From Saccharomyces uvarum (lineage: Eukaryota; Ascomycota; Saccharomycetes; Saccharomycetales; Saccharomycetaceae), in contig OX365937.1 in assembly GCA_947243795.1 (NCBI GenBank), positions 620,001-684,000 of the forward strand: 64,000 nt of DNA. The letters are read 5' to 3'. The notes under the pieces were generated by a model, which was not told the DNA's origin, did not search any database, and worked only from the letters and a program-made list of their open reading frames with translations. Shown piece by piece: positions 1 to 8,356 of this stretch (its first letter is position 1; the number at the start of each line of letters is the position of its first letter). Position numbers and translations under genes: made by a program.

Positions 1-742
1 TCTATTCAAATCAGATCCCAGAATTTTGGGTGTTTATGTTGAGAGAAGGACCGAGTTGATCTCAAGACACAATTCCACCTTTCCGCAATCCTTCAGGCTG
101 GTCACTTCACAGCAAGTGGAGGATCCATCCAAATTATTTAATTTTGACGTTTTTGAGTTCCCCTTCCAAGTAAAGAGAATGGACCCTGCCGAAATCAGAC
201 AGAGGAGGTTCCAAAACGGTCTTGTAGATAGTACCCAGGATTATAAGCCTGAAACCTTACTGCCTTTAGAACTGAATTTCGATTTTCTACCCAATACCAT
301 AAGCACAAATAAAGGTTGTTATGTAGGTCAAGAGTTAACGGCTAGGACGTATGCCACCGGTATTCTGCGGAAACGTCTAGTGCCTGTTAAGTTGGAAAAT
401 CACAGCCATTTGGATACAGATCCAGAGAAAAAGTACCCAGAATTCCATCTAGATTCAACAATCGAAAAGGATTTTGCTCATCCCGACTCAGCGCCTAATC
501 CGTTCGCTAATAAAACGTCAGCACTATCCAAGAGGAAACAAAGACCAGCCGGTTCGTTGATCGCTAACGAGGGCCAGTATGGTGTAGCATTATTAAGGAT
601 TGAGCATTTCTCCGTAGCCTTCTCATCTGACGAGCCTGTAGAGTTTTCCATAACTACAACAAAGGGCGAAAACGTCAAGATCATACCTCAAATACCATTA
701 TGGTTCGACAATTGGCAACAAAACAACGCCCTCCGTAAATAA
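1..742 (+). CDS. IBA57: IBA57 (CAF17), 3' part; mitochondrial Fe-S assembly factor
   Basis: This is the C-terminal part of a gene that starts before the window. The frame is open from base 2, and the first visible codons read LFKSDPRILG. The stop is the TAA at 740-742. Iba57 is a mitochondrial matrix protein of the GcvT/YgfZ folate-binding family that works with Isa1 and Isa2 to mature 4Fe-4S enzymes such as aconitase and lipoate synthase. The family signature K-G-C-Y-V-G-Q-E is visible as NKGCYVGQELTARTY, about 105 codons into the window. There is no in-frame ATG near the left edge, which fits a gene running in from outside. The next gene, RPS5, lies on the same strand 627 bp downstream and matches S. 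cerevisiae YJR122W-YJR123W synteny. The family call is sure; the 5' end is not visible. Confidence 0.93.
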   Translation, partial: LFKSDPRILGVYVERRTELISRHNSTFPQSFRLVTSQQVEDPSKLFNFDVFEFPFQVKRMDPAEIRQRRFQNGLVDSTQDYKPETLLPLELNFDFLPNTISTNKGCYVGQELTARTYATGILRKRLVPVKLENHSHLDTDPEKKYPEFHLDSTIEKDFAHPDSAPNPFANKTSALSKRKQRPAGSLIANEGQYGVALLRIEHFSVAFSSDEPVEFSITTTKGENVKIIPQIPLWFDNWQQNNALRK

Positions 743-1369
743 GTGACACAGAATACACTGTTAATAACGCTAGTGCATATTCATATATACATATACATAA
801 ACAAGAAAAAGCCTGCATTTTCATCTCAATATCTTTTCTCATCTTACCCATTTTTCCAAGACGTCTTCCCCGGTATTACACCCATCTCCCATCTTTTTTT
901 ACCTCCAGCTCACCACCCGTACACCTTTTTCAAGATGTATAATTAAAAAATACGAGAAATGCTTTGCATTATTTTTTCTGAATGTATCCTTCCTGGCAAA
1001 CGGGCGCCCAGTGCCATGCGGGCGGAAAAGGATGATTCCTTTCGCCAGAAGGGGCAAAGCGTCGCTTCGTCTTGCCGTGTCGCGTCCTTTCTAGGCCGGC
1101 ATCTGGTAAGGAAAGTTCCTGCGCAAGCTCCCCAAGCTCTACCACGGGCAGGTGGCAGACTCACCAAACCCTTCCACTCTAGAGTACCTCTACGCCCACA
1201 TTACTGGATGATGGATTACCCACAATGTACCCATTGAATTCTAAAAGATTTTGTACTTTTATCAACACTTAAAATTTCATCTTGATTAATTAAATTACTT
1301 TTTTATTTGTAATTAAACACTTCTTATAATACCAAGAAAAGAGACTAGTAATAACCGACCATTCCAAAG
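743..1369. other. IBA57-RPS5 intergenic region
   Basis: A 627-bp gap that holds the IBA57 3' end and the RPS5 promoter. The left third is T- and C-rich and carries two Rap1-like motifs (listed separately). The middle, about 990-1200, is relatively GC-rich with no recognisable gene. The last 100 bases before the RPS5 ATG are AT-rich, as expected for a ribosomal protein gene leader. Confidence 0.6.
878..925 (+). promoter_or_regulatory. Tandem Rap1-type sites upstream of RPS5
   Basis: Position 913-925 (CCACCCGTACACC) matches the Rap1 consensus ACACCCRYACAYM well. Position 878-889 (ACACCCATCTCC) is a weaker partner 35 bp away in the same orientation. Paired Rap1 sites about 250-500 bp upstream are the usual layout of yeast ribosomal protein promoters; here they lie about 450 bp from the RPS5 ATG. 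Binding is inferred from motif and context only. Confidence 0.55.
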
Positions 1370-2047
1370 ATGTCTGACACCGAAGCTCCAGTTGAAGTTC
1401 AAGAAGATTTCGAAGTTGTTGAAGAATTCACCCCAGTAGTCTTGGCTACTCCAATTCCAGAAGAAGTCCAACAAGCTCAAACCGAGATTAAGTTGTTCAA
1501 CAAATGGTCTTTCGAAGAAGTCGAAGTTAAGGATGCTTCTTTGGTTGACTACGTCCAAGTTAGACAACCAATCTTTGTTGCTCACACCGCTGGTCGTTAC
1601 GCCAACAAGAGATTCAGAAAGGCTCAATGTCCAATCGTCGAAAGATTGACTAACTCCTTGATGATGAACGGTAGAAACAACGGTAAGAAATTAAAGGCTG
1701 TTAGAATCATCAAGCACACTTTGGACATCATCAATGTCTTGACTGACCAAAACCCAATCCAAGTTGTTGTTGATGCTATCACCAACACTGGTCCAAGAGA
1801 AGACACCACCAGAGTCGGTGGTGGTGGTGCTGCCAGACGTCAAGCTGTCGATGTCTCTCCATTGAGAAGAGTTAACCAAGCTATTTCTTTGTTGACCATC
1901 GGTGCTAGAGAAGCCGCTTTCAGAAACATCAAGACCATTGCTGAAACTTTGGCTGAAGAATTGATCAATGCTGCTAAGGGTTCTTCTACTTCTTACGCTA
2001 TCAAGAAGAAGGATGAATTGGAACGTGTTGCCAAGTCTAACCGTTAA
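1370..2047 (+). CDS. RPS5: RPS5, small-subunit ribosomal protein uS7
   Basis: Encodes 225 residues, the same length as S. cerevisiae Rps5 and nearly identical to it; one difference I notice is CPIVERL where I remember CPIIERL. uS7 sits in the head of the 40S subunit near the E site, contacts mRNA and helps start-codon selection. The acidic N-terminal extension typical of eukaryotic Rps5 is present ([20 protein letters not shown]), followed by the conserved uS7 core with [22 protein letters not shown]. Codon use is strongly biased to preferred yeast codons (AGA, TTG, GGT, GCT), as in highly expressed genes. The ATG at 1370 follows an A-rich leader. It converges with YJR124C. Confidence 0.97.
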   Translation: MSDTEAPVEVQEDFEVVEEFTPVVLATPIPEEVQQAQTEIKLFNKWSFEEVEVKDASLVDYVQVRQPIFVAHTAGRYANKRFRKAQCPIVERLTNSLMMNGRNNGKKLKAVRIIKHTLDIINVLTDQNPIQVVVDAITNTGPREDTTRVGGGGAARRQAVDVSPLRRVNQAISLLTIGAREAAFRNIKTIAETLAEELINAAKGSSTSYAIKKKDELERVAKSNR

Positions 2048-2348
2048 GAAGCTAAAAAAAAGGGAAAGATCTTCAATATTAAATATATGTTTTTCTTTGC
2101 TACTATTATTTTTATCCTCTTTGTACACTCTATTGTTTAAATTTATAACATAATACAATCTTATCTTTTGATGTAAAAAAAATAGGAAAATAAATCTTTA
2201 AATAATACTTCATGCGTAAATCTATTTATAATTGTTATTGTCTGAACTTTCACCATCTTTTCCATACGTTGGTAGTATATCGTTATTTGCATTGTCTCTC
2301 TGCATAAGTATACAAGTCTATAAATCGTGTCTCAAGATCCTTGTTATT
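2048..2348. other. RPS5-YJR124C convergent intergenic region
   Basis: A 301-bp AT-rich gap between two convergent stops. It should hold both 3' untranslated regions. I see poly(A)/poly(T) stretches typical of yeast 3' ends and no other feature. Confidence 0.5.
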
Positions 2349-3698
2349 TTAACGGTGGTTCATTTGTTTTTTGATCTTAGCATCCACTCCCAAAAACATG
2401 CATGCTAGGATCATATCTGCTGTTATCACCAAGGACCCACTAATGATATAACATAGCCATAAGTAGTTATTCTTGGCAAGCAGGCCTGTGAATATTGGGC
2501 CAATGCAACGTGCGAATGTTTTACCAATGTTTACCACCCCCATAACTTTGGTCAAGTCTCTTGGCTTGATGATATTCGTCAATAGAATTTGTCTTGGTGT
2601 CACATCCATCGCAGTTGTTGCAAAATGAAGATTCAAAAAGAGGATAGACAAGGGTAAATAGTCTTTGGCCATGGGGATAAGAATCGAAAATATTCCTGAC
2701 GGAATCTGCACCAGTAATGTGGCTCTTACTGGCCCGAAATATCTGGCAATGATAGATGATGGAATGGTAGAAGAAGCCATAACCAATTGGGTGACGAAAA
2801 ACAAGGTACCCAATGCCAGCGATCCCATTAAAAATTGCTTATTATAGTAGTAAACCATCCAGCCACTTGTCATAAACCCAGATCCAAGTGAATCAACCAT
2901 AAAGATGACTAATAACTTCAACAAGACTGAAACTGTTTCCTTGGACAAACTATTGGATCTTTCCTCTGGATGGGTCGCTTGCCTCATTAATGGTGCAGTC
3001 TCATCGTTGACATCCAAAGGTTCTGGTGTCTCTTCATTGCGGTGATCAACATGTTCATAATCCCCATCCATTTCTGTAGCATCAGATAACAAGAGCATGA
3101 TGACCATCTTGCAAAATGCGAAAAAGGCATATAATAAGAAAACTATTTTATAACATTGTAAATCAGTACTGGCCACCCCGGTTCTTTTCAAGAGATCCAC
3201 GAATACACCACAGACTATTGCACCTAATGCGCTCCCCATTGTTCCAACCAGCGCATGAATAGCATATATTTCGGGCCTTGTATTATGAGGACTCAAATGT
3301 GCAATCATGGCCTCTTCTATGGATTTGAAAGGTCCAACTTCATCACTTGAAGGCGATATGACACCAAAGATGGCAAATATTAGCAAAAGAGTAAAATTTT
3401 CACTGAAGCTGAAAACCAACCCACTCAGTAGCATCATTGCGCAACCATATATTAGCACTTTTCTCCGACCCCAAGAATCTGCATACCATGTTAGAATATA
3501 GGAACAAACCACATCTCCTGCCAACGTCAATGACATGAACAAACCGATTTTATCCTCTGTCATGTTAATTGCATTTAAAAATAACGTTAAAACTTGATTT
3601 GTCAAACCATAGGACAATAGTCTAAGAAACACAGATGCCCATAACAATTTAATGTCTTTGCTTGCACCTTTAAACTTAACCAAAATATCTAGTGCCAT
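2349..3698 (-). CDS. YJR124C: YJR124C-type major facilitator superfamily membrane protein
   Basis: Encodes 449 residues, close to the 448 of S. cerevisiae YJR124C, and lies in the syntenic slot between RPS5 and ENT3. It reads as a polytopic MFS transporter: about twelve hydrophobic stretches in two blocks, split by an acidic hydrophilic loop (residues about 210-245, with MDGDYEHVDHRNEETPE). The sequence ADSWGRRKVLIYG after the second predicted helix is the MFS signature loop (D-x2-G-R-R-K). The substrate is not known in any species, as far as I recall. The ATG at 3698 is the first in frame and precedes LVKFKGASKD, a short cytosolic N-terminus. Its promoter is the 501-bp gap towards ENT3. Confidence 0.9.
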   Translation of the reverse strand: MALDILVKFKGASKDIKLLWASVFLRLLSYGLTNQVLTLFLNAINMTEDKIGLFMSLTLAGDVVCSYILTWYADSWGRRKVLIYGCAMMLLSGLVFSFSENFTLLLIFAIFGVISPSSDEVGPFKSIEEAMIAHLSPHNTRPEIYAIHALVGTMGSALGAIVCGVFVDLLKRTGVASTDLQCYKIVFLLYAFFAFCKMVIMLLLSDATEMDGDYEHVDHRNEETPEPLDVNDETAPLMRQATHPEERSNSLSKETVSVLLKLLVIFMVDSLGSGFMTSGWMVYYYNKQFLMGSLALGTLFFVTQLVMASSTIPSSIIARYFGPVRATLLVQIPSGIFSILIPMAKDYLPLSILFLNLHFATTAMDVTPRQILLTNIIKPRDLTKVMGVVNIGKTFARCIGPIFTGLLAKNNYLWLCYIISGSLVITADMILACMFLGVDAKIKKQMNHR

Positions 3699-4199
3699 GA
3701 TGTAGGGGCGTCTTTGTTACGTCTGTTACAATGATGTCTTTATTAATGTGAGAAATCGATACAGTATCTCGTGTGCCTTTTTTTTTTCATTGCGCTAACT
3801 CTAAAATATGGTACTACTTTAAACAACTTCTATGATCTATTGGTAAATGCATAGAAAAACGAGGTGTAATTGTTATTCATGAACCGAAAATCAATAAACA
3901 TGACAATTTACTGCTCAAAAGGCTTTGCTTTTGTTCAAATTATAGATGATTTTTCTCTATTTGACTATAATCCTGATCTATTTTTCATAAAGTGTTTGGA
4001 ATTGACCAAAATGTAAATAATTTTATGTGTAAACAATTTCATATTTTTGAGCTTGAACCCTAACCTAAAATACGATTAAATAGAAACACATAAGAAAATG
4101 TTACAATTAATTTCAGATATCAATGGGTATGATATCTGTTACAAAGTACTTTCTATTGATATATAAACATCTATATAAATGTATACACCATGATGTCAC
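3699..4199. other. YJR124C-ENT3 intergenic region
   Basis: A 501-bp AT-rich gap holding the YJR124C promoter and the ENT3 3' end. It contains a Tbf1-type motif AACCCTAA at 4056-4063, about 360 bp upstream of the YJR124C start, and a perfect 9-bp inverted repeat at 4114-4138 (listed separately). There is a T-run at 3779-3788 near the YJR124C start. I see no RNA gene here. Confidence 0.5.
4114..4138. repeat. 9-bp perfect inverted repeat, 7-nt loop, downstream of ENT3
   Basis: The left arm CAGATATCA (4114-4122) and right arm TGATATCTG (4130-4138) are perfect reverse complements around the loop ATGGGTA. It lies 62 bp past the ENT3 stop on the transcribed strand, so it could form a hairpin in the ENT3 3' untranslated region or mark its 3' end. 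This role is inferred. Confidence 0.6.
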
Positions 4200-5432
4200 T
4201 TAAAAAGAAAGCAAATCGATTTCGTTAGAAGAAGTGCCCTTATTGGTAGTATTTTGTTCTTGTTGAACAGCTCCACCATGCATTTCACCGAATTCATCAT
4301 CGTCATCATCATCGTCATTCTGGTTCATATTTAATGCAGTTGTATTGTTAGATAAGGAATTTGAGGAGGAGGCAATAGTTTGGGATACTCTAGGGGTAAT
4401 AGGTGCTTCTGAGGATGCCTTAGCCGTTGAAAACAACGAGCTGAAAGGGTCTGCTTTTTTAGGTTCAGCGGCAATGGCAGGGGTAACATTGCTCTGACTG
4501 ATAGTAGAATTGTTGTAGAAAGATGTTGAATTAGTGGCAGTGGCGGTGGCCCCAATTGGGTTGGAGTTTAACAAATCAAACGAAATTGAAGAGTTGGAAA
4601 CGGGAACAGCGCTTTGAAATTCCGAGAATTCGTCATCATCGTCTCCTTCACTTCCGTTGTTTTCTTGTATGAGATCTTTGGGTACTTGTGAAGAACCGTT
4701 GGAGAAAAAGTCGACGAAATCTTCCGGTTCTTGTGTTTCCTGCTGAGGAGTAGAGATATCCCTTGACCCGTTATCTCTATAGCCGTTTCCTCTGGAAGAG
4801 TTCTCCTGATTGTCTTCATCATCACTATCAAAATCTGCGCTGACGCTAATACCGTGCACTTTTGTAGAATTGAAACCTGCCTTGGAATTTAAGCTGTTAT
4901 CAGCGGCAACGGATCCTCCAGCAACACCCTTGTACTTCTTTGCTGTTTCTCTTGCCTTCTTTCTTTCCGCGCGTATCTTACTATCGTCGCTCAATAACTC
5001 AACGAGGGCTTTAACCCTAGTTCTGACATTGATACCTTGATCTCTTCCTTGAGAATCGGTGTAGTGGAAAGACTCCAAAATTTTGATCAAGTTGATGCTA
5101 CTTCTTGTATCGTCAATAAACCTTTCCGAACCGTGTTTAATAAGATAGTCAAGTAACTGTAAAGCTTTATAAATCTGTCTCCATTCGCTACCTGCCTTTT
5201 CGGTAAACCTTCTAAAGATCATGGACAAAATTTCTTCTCTTTCTCTGAAATTATAAGTACCCTGGGAAATCTGGTCCATTAAAGTGGAAGAGGCGCCCCA
5301 AGGCTCGTTATTGGTCGCTTCACGGACTTTCCCCTCCATCTCAGTGTAATTAAACACAACATTTTGAGCCTTACGGAAATATTTTTTTGCGTCATATAAC
5401 GACATGTTCGCTAACGTATCCTCTAAACTCAT
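4200..5432 (-). CDS. ENT3: ENT3, ENTH-domain clathrin adaptor (epsin-like)
   Basis: Encodes 410 residues (S. cerevisiae Ent3 has 408). Ent3 works in clathrin-dependent traffic between the trans-Golgi network and endosomes; its ENTH domain binds phosphoinositides and SNAREs such as Vti1, and its tail binds clathrin and the GGA/AP-1 ear domains. The ENTH domain covers about residues 20-170 (DAKKYFRKAQNVVFNYTEME onward). The tail is acidic and low in complexity, with ear-binding motifs such as EDFVDFF, DDEFSEF and DDEFGEM. A run of aspartates precedes the last motif. I chose the ATG at 5432 (MSLEDTLANMSLYD) because it gives the known N-terminus; the frame is open six codons further upstream but with no ATG. 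Confidence 0.95.
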   Translation of the reverse strand: MSLEDTLANMSLYDAKKYFRKAQNVVFNYTEMEGKVREATNNEPWGASSTLMDQISQGTYNFREREEILSMIFRRFTEKAGSEWRQIYKALQLLDYLIKHGSERFIDDTRSSINLIKILESFHYTDSQGRDQGINVRTRVKALVELLSDDSKIRAERKKARETAKKYKGVAGGSVAADNSLNSKAGFNSTKVHGISVSADFDSDDEDNQENSSRGNGYRDNGSRDISTPQQETQEPEDFVDFFSNGSSQVPKDLIQENNGSEGDDDDEFSEFQSAVPVSNSSISFDLLNSNPIGATATATNSTSFYNNSTISQSNVTPAIAAEPKKADPFSSLFSTAKASSEAPITPRVSQTIASSSNSLSNNTTALNMNQNDDDDDDDEFGEMHGGAVQQEQNTTNKGTSSNEIDLLSF

Positions 5433-5729
5433 CTCTCTCGGATTTATCAAAGGACTAACTGGGTTTTAATTAAGCTTTTTTCTTTCTCCTGAACAGCAAA
5501 TGCCTATCCTCTTTACATAACAAGATCTAGTTGAGATTGCTACGTGATACTTCTGGTCCCTTTTCAATTTTCCAGAGCTCCCCGCACAACGTGGTGCGTG
5601 ACAAGTATAAGGTATCGATTAACTTTGACAGGATGAAAGTGAAATGACCCTGCTATAGTCATTTTATGTCACTCCATATATATATATGCGTGTGTGCGTA
5701 TGTACTTATATAAGTTTGCATGTAGATGC

Positions 5730-8093
5730 TTACTGGAGTAAGTAACGAACGTTGCTGAATTGGCTTAATAGAATGGTTAGCCACTGAGCTACCTCTTCTC
5801 TGTCCATATCAGCCAATGCTTCATGAAGGCCAGGCAAAACATCCCCCACGGACCCTTGGAATTTATCAGGCTCCAAAAGAGAGTATTTCATCCATTCTCT
5901 ATCTTTCAGTCCTCTGTGTGTGATAAATAGTTGATCGATTTGTTTCGATTTGCTGTTCGATCTTTGCAACTTGATATAGCTCTTAATCTTTTTGTAAAAC
6001 GTCCAAACGGGGAGAGCTTCTCTACATTCTTTATATAGGAGGTCATTTTGTTGATCGAATCGAACACTATCTTCCCAAGTGGCGACTTTCAAGAGGCCTA
6101 GGACCCTTTTCGCTAGATGGTTCAATTCATCGTCATTAGGAAATACCGATGATAGTTTGGAGTACCACTCAATGTACCAATTGTACGTCTTTTTCAAGTA
6201 AATGTGAGTGTTAAATTTTGCGAGCTCATTTTCACTGAGCATCAGTGTTGTTAAACCAACAAACATGGCCATGGTGTTGTGCAACTTATAGTCGGAGCTG
6301 GTGAACTTTTCTAACCAAGTCGGACTATCGAAAATGGAGTTGCTATGATAAACTGCGCCCGAGGTGTCATTAGCACTAAACTGAAAGTTCGCTGAAGGCA
6401 CTCCGAGATGGTATTGGAATGAATTGTAGCTCGACAAACCGTCAAGTAATGAAATAGTAGCATTAGAATTATGTTTCCAATGGTCGTACAATGTTCTATC
6501 CTCATGACCATTAAACTCAGTAAGCTTAGCGGCTTCGTGAATGACGTCTTGTAAAAGCGGGTTGGCTTTACAATGGAAGCTGGTCCCAGATACGGCATTA
6601 TCTAGATTGAGATACGCCAAAGCTCTTCTTCTGAGAATGGCGGAATGAGCTTCTGCATAATCTGTGGATCCCAGTAGACCTGACCTTTCGCCATCCCAAC
6701 TAATCAGTTTGATGGGACGTAATGGCTTCCAGCCATGTTTCAATAGTCGGCTCATGCCTCGTGCAATCTCCAAAAGAATAGCGCTGCCGCTACTAGCATC
6801 ACCAGCACTGCTTAAAGCTAATGAATCTCTATGAGCTCCAATAATAATTTCTCCTTCAGTAAATATACCAGGGATACTAACTTCTATACTAGCGATTTCT
6901 TTAATGGTGTAGTTTAATTCACTGTGTAGATGAATCTTATCCTTGAAACTAGAAGGGCCCGTGAATGATTCAAAATTTTTGATATTACTACCAGGCCCAA
7001 TTCGGAAACCTTTACCGTTTAATTTCTCTAAGATTGGCTGGACATCCTTGGCGCTCATCGGTACAGATGGTATTCTCGGTACCCTTCCTACAGGTGACGT
7101 ATGTTCAGTGTCATAATCCTTGGAAGGGTAGCCTGGGGTCGTTGGATCCCCAGGGGTATCGCTGAAATAATTAACTGCGTCTCTCTCAATATAACTTGGG
7201 TTTCTTGCTGGGCCGTAGGGATAATGTAAAAAGCCGTATTTTTCGGTAATTTTACCATCATCAAAGGGGTCTGTATAGATGATAACACTAGAAGCACCAT
7301 AAAGTTCGGCATTCTTGACCTTTAGCCCGGATACTAATTTACCCGATCGCACAATGTGGATTTTATCTTCGATATCAACGTTCTTTTTCAAAAGTTGTTT
7401 ATAGTCTTCTATGCTGCCATAATTACAGAACACGTATCGAGTAGTCACGTTCCCATTTTTTGAGTATTGATGAAAACCTTTTTGCCTTCTTCTCATGTGT
7501 GTAGCAGGATCGTCTTTAATCCTGTCTTCAACCATGCTGGCTTGGTAAACCACTTTGTCGTCTTCCAAAAGGGCTACGTTGGTGTCTACCAGCTCACCGA
7601 CCCAAGGATAGTACTTTTCTATTTTGGGTTTATATTCCATATCCAAAAACTCGTCCAAAGTATACTTAAGCGCCGACGAGTCGCCTAGTTCACTACTCAT
7701 ATGCCCGGCGTACTTGTACACATGTTTTTTCGCTCTATTCTCCTGTTGCAACGAATTCAAGTATATTCTGTATACTTCAGCATTGGTCAATTTGGAAGAG
7801 TGGAACCGCCGAAAGTCTCTTGACAACGACGTCCTAGGAGCAAACGCTGCTACAAATCCCAAGTATAGAAATAGACTGGCCAGAATCAAGTAAAAGAACC
7901 TTTTCTTGTCCATGTGCTCCTTCACTATCTCATATCCGCTGACAATACTAGATATGGTATTACTCCGGCCTCTATGTCTAGATGTTAGTGTGAAAGAGTC
8001 ATTCGTAATTTCTTCATCGCCATCGCGTGTGCTATCACCGCTATACTGTTGCAAGCCAGTGGCCTCTGCTCCATTATCTTCTGGCTCTACCAT
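5730..8093 (-). CDS. VPS70: VPS70, membrane-anchored M28-like peptidase homologue
   Basis: Encodes 787 residues (S. cerevisiae about 811). Vps70 affects vacuolar protein sorting and belongs to the transferrin receptor/glutamate carboxypeptidase II family. Visible parts in order: a cytosolic N-terminus of about 64 residues, one membrane anchor at about 66-84 (FFYLILASLFLYLGFVAAF, type II), a protease-associated domain (about 220-370), the M28 peptidase domain (about 390-610) and a C-terminal helical dimerisation domain. Metal-site counterparts seen are His in GAHRDS, Asp in GDASSG, Asp in LNLDNA and His in VYHSN. The Glu-Glu pair of active relatives reads Glu-Arg here (WDGERSG). Activity is therefore uncertain, although several ligands remain. 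A Reb1-type motif lies 116 bp upstream of the ATG. Confidence 0.92.
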   Translation of the reverse strand: MVEPEDNGAEATGLQQYSGDSTRDGDEEITNDSFTLTSRHRGRSNTISSIVSGYEIVKEHMDKKRFFYLILASLFLYLGFVAAFAPRTSLSRDFRRFHSSKLTNAEVYRIYLNSLQQENRAKKHVYKYAGHMSSELGDSSALKYTLDEFLDMEYKPKIEKYYPWVGELVDTNVALLEDDKVVYQASMVEDRIKDDPATHMRRRQKGFHQYSKNGNVTTRYVFCNYGSIEDYKQLLKKNVDIEDKIHIVRSGKLVSGLKVKNAELYGASSVIIYTDPFDDGKITEKYGFLHYPYGPARNPSYIERDAVNYFSDTPGDPTTPGYPSKDYDTEHTSPVGRVPRIPSVPMSAKDVQPILEKLNGKGFRIGPGSNIKNFESFTGPSSFKDKIHLHSELNYTIKEIASIEVSIPGIFTEGEIIIGAHRDSLALSSAGDASSGSAILLEIARGMSRLLKHGWKPLRPIKLISWDGERSGLLGSTDYAEAHSAILRRRALAYLNLDNAVSGTSFHCKANPLLQDVIHEAAKLTEFNGHEDRTLYDHWKHNSNATISLLDGLSSYNSFQYHLGVPSANFQFSANDTSGAVYHSNSIFDSPTWLEKFTSSDYKLHNTMAMFVGLTTLMLSENELAKFNTHIYLKKTYNWYIEWYSKLSSVFPNDDELNHLAKRVLGLLKVATWEDSVRFDQQNDLLYKECREALPVWTFYKKIKSYIKLQRSNSKSKQIDQLFITHRGLKDREWMKYSLLEPDKFQGSVGDVLPGLHEALADMDREEVAQWLTILLSQFSNVRYLLQ

Positions 8094-8208
8094 CTTGACG
8101 CCAGTCTATTGTTGGCCTCTTTCTCACTGGCTATCTGCATTATCCGTTGTCCACATGGATCCTTTTAATATCAAAATACTGGCCCCTTGCCTACTGAAAA
8201 CCTTTTTT

Positions 8209-8216
8209 TTACCCGG
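8209..8216 (+). promoter_or_regulatory. Reb1-type site upstream of VPS70
   Basis: TTACCCGG matches the core Reb1 consensus TTACCCG. It lies in the 263-bp gap between VPS70 (5' end at 8093) and the RSF2 3' end, at a distance typical for a nucleosome-free region at a yeast promoter. Binding is inferred. Confidence 0.45.
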
Positions 8217-8356
8217 GCCCCTTCTTAAAGCAAAAAAATGCCAATAGAAGAAGAATTTTAAAACTACATACTATATTATGAATTGATATGCTTGTTATTA
8301 TTCTTTTGATGATCAAACTATAAAGATCAAAGTTATTTTATGTATTAGGCTCAGGT

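Noticed and set aside
959-1237. Opposing open frames of 74-92 codons upstream of RPS5
   Set aside because: They mirror each other on the two strands in a GC-rich patch, show no similarity to known families and sit in the RPS5 promoter.
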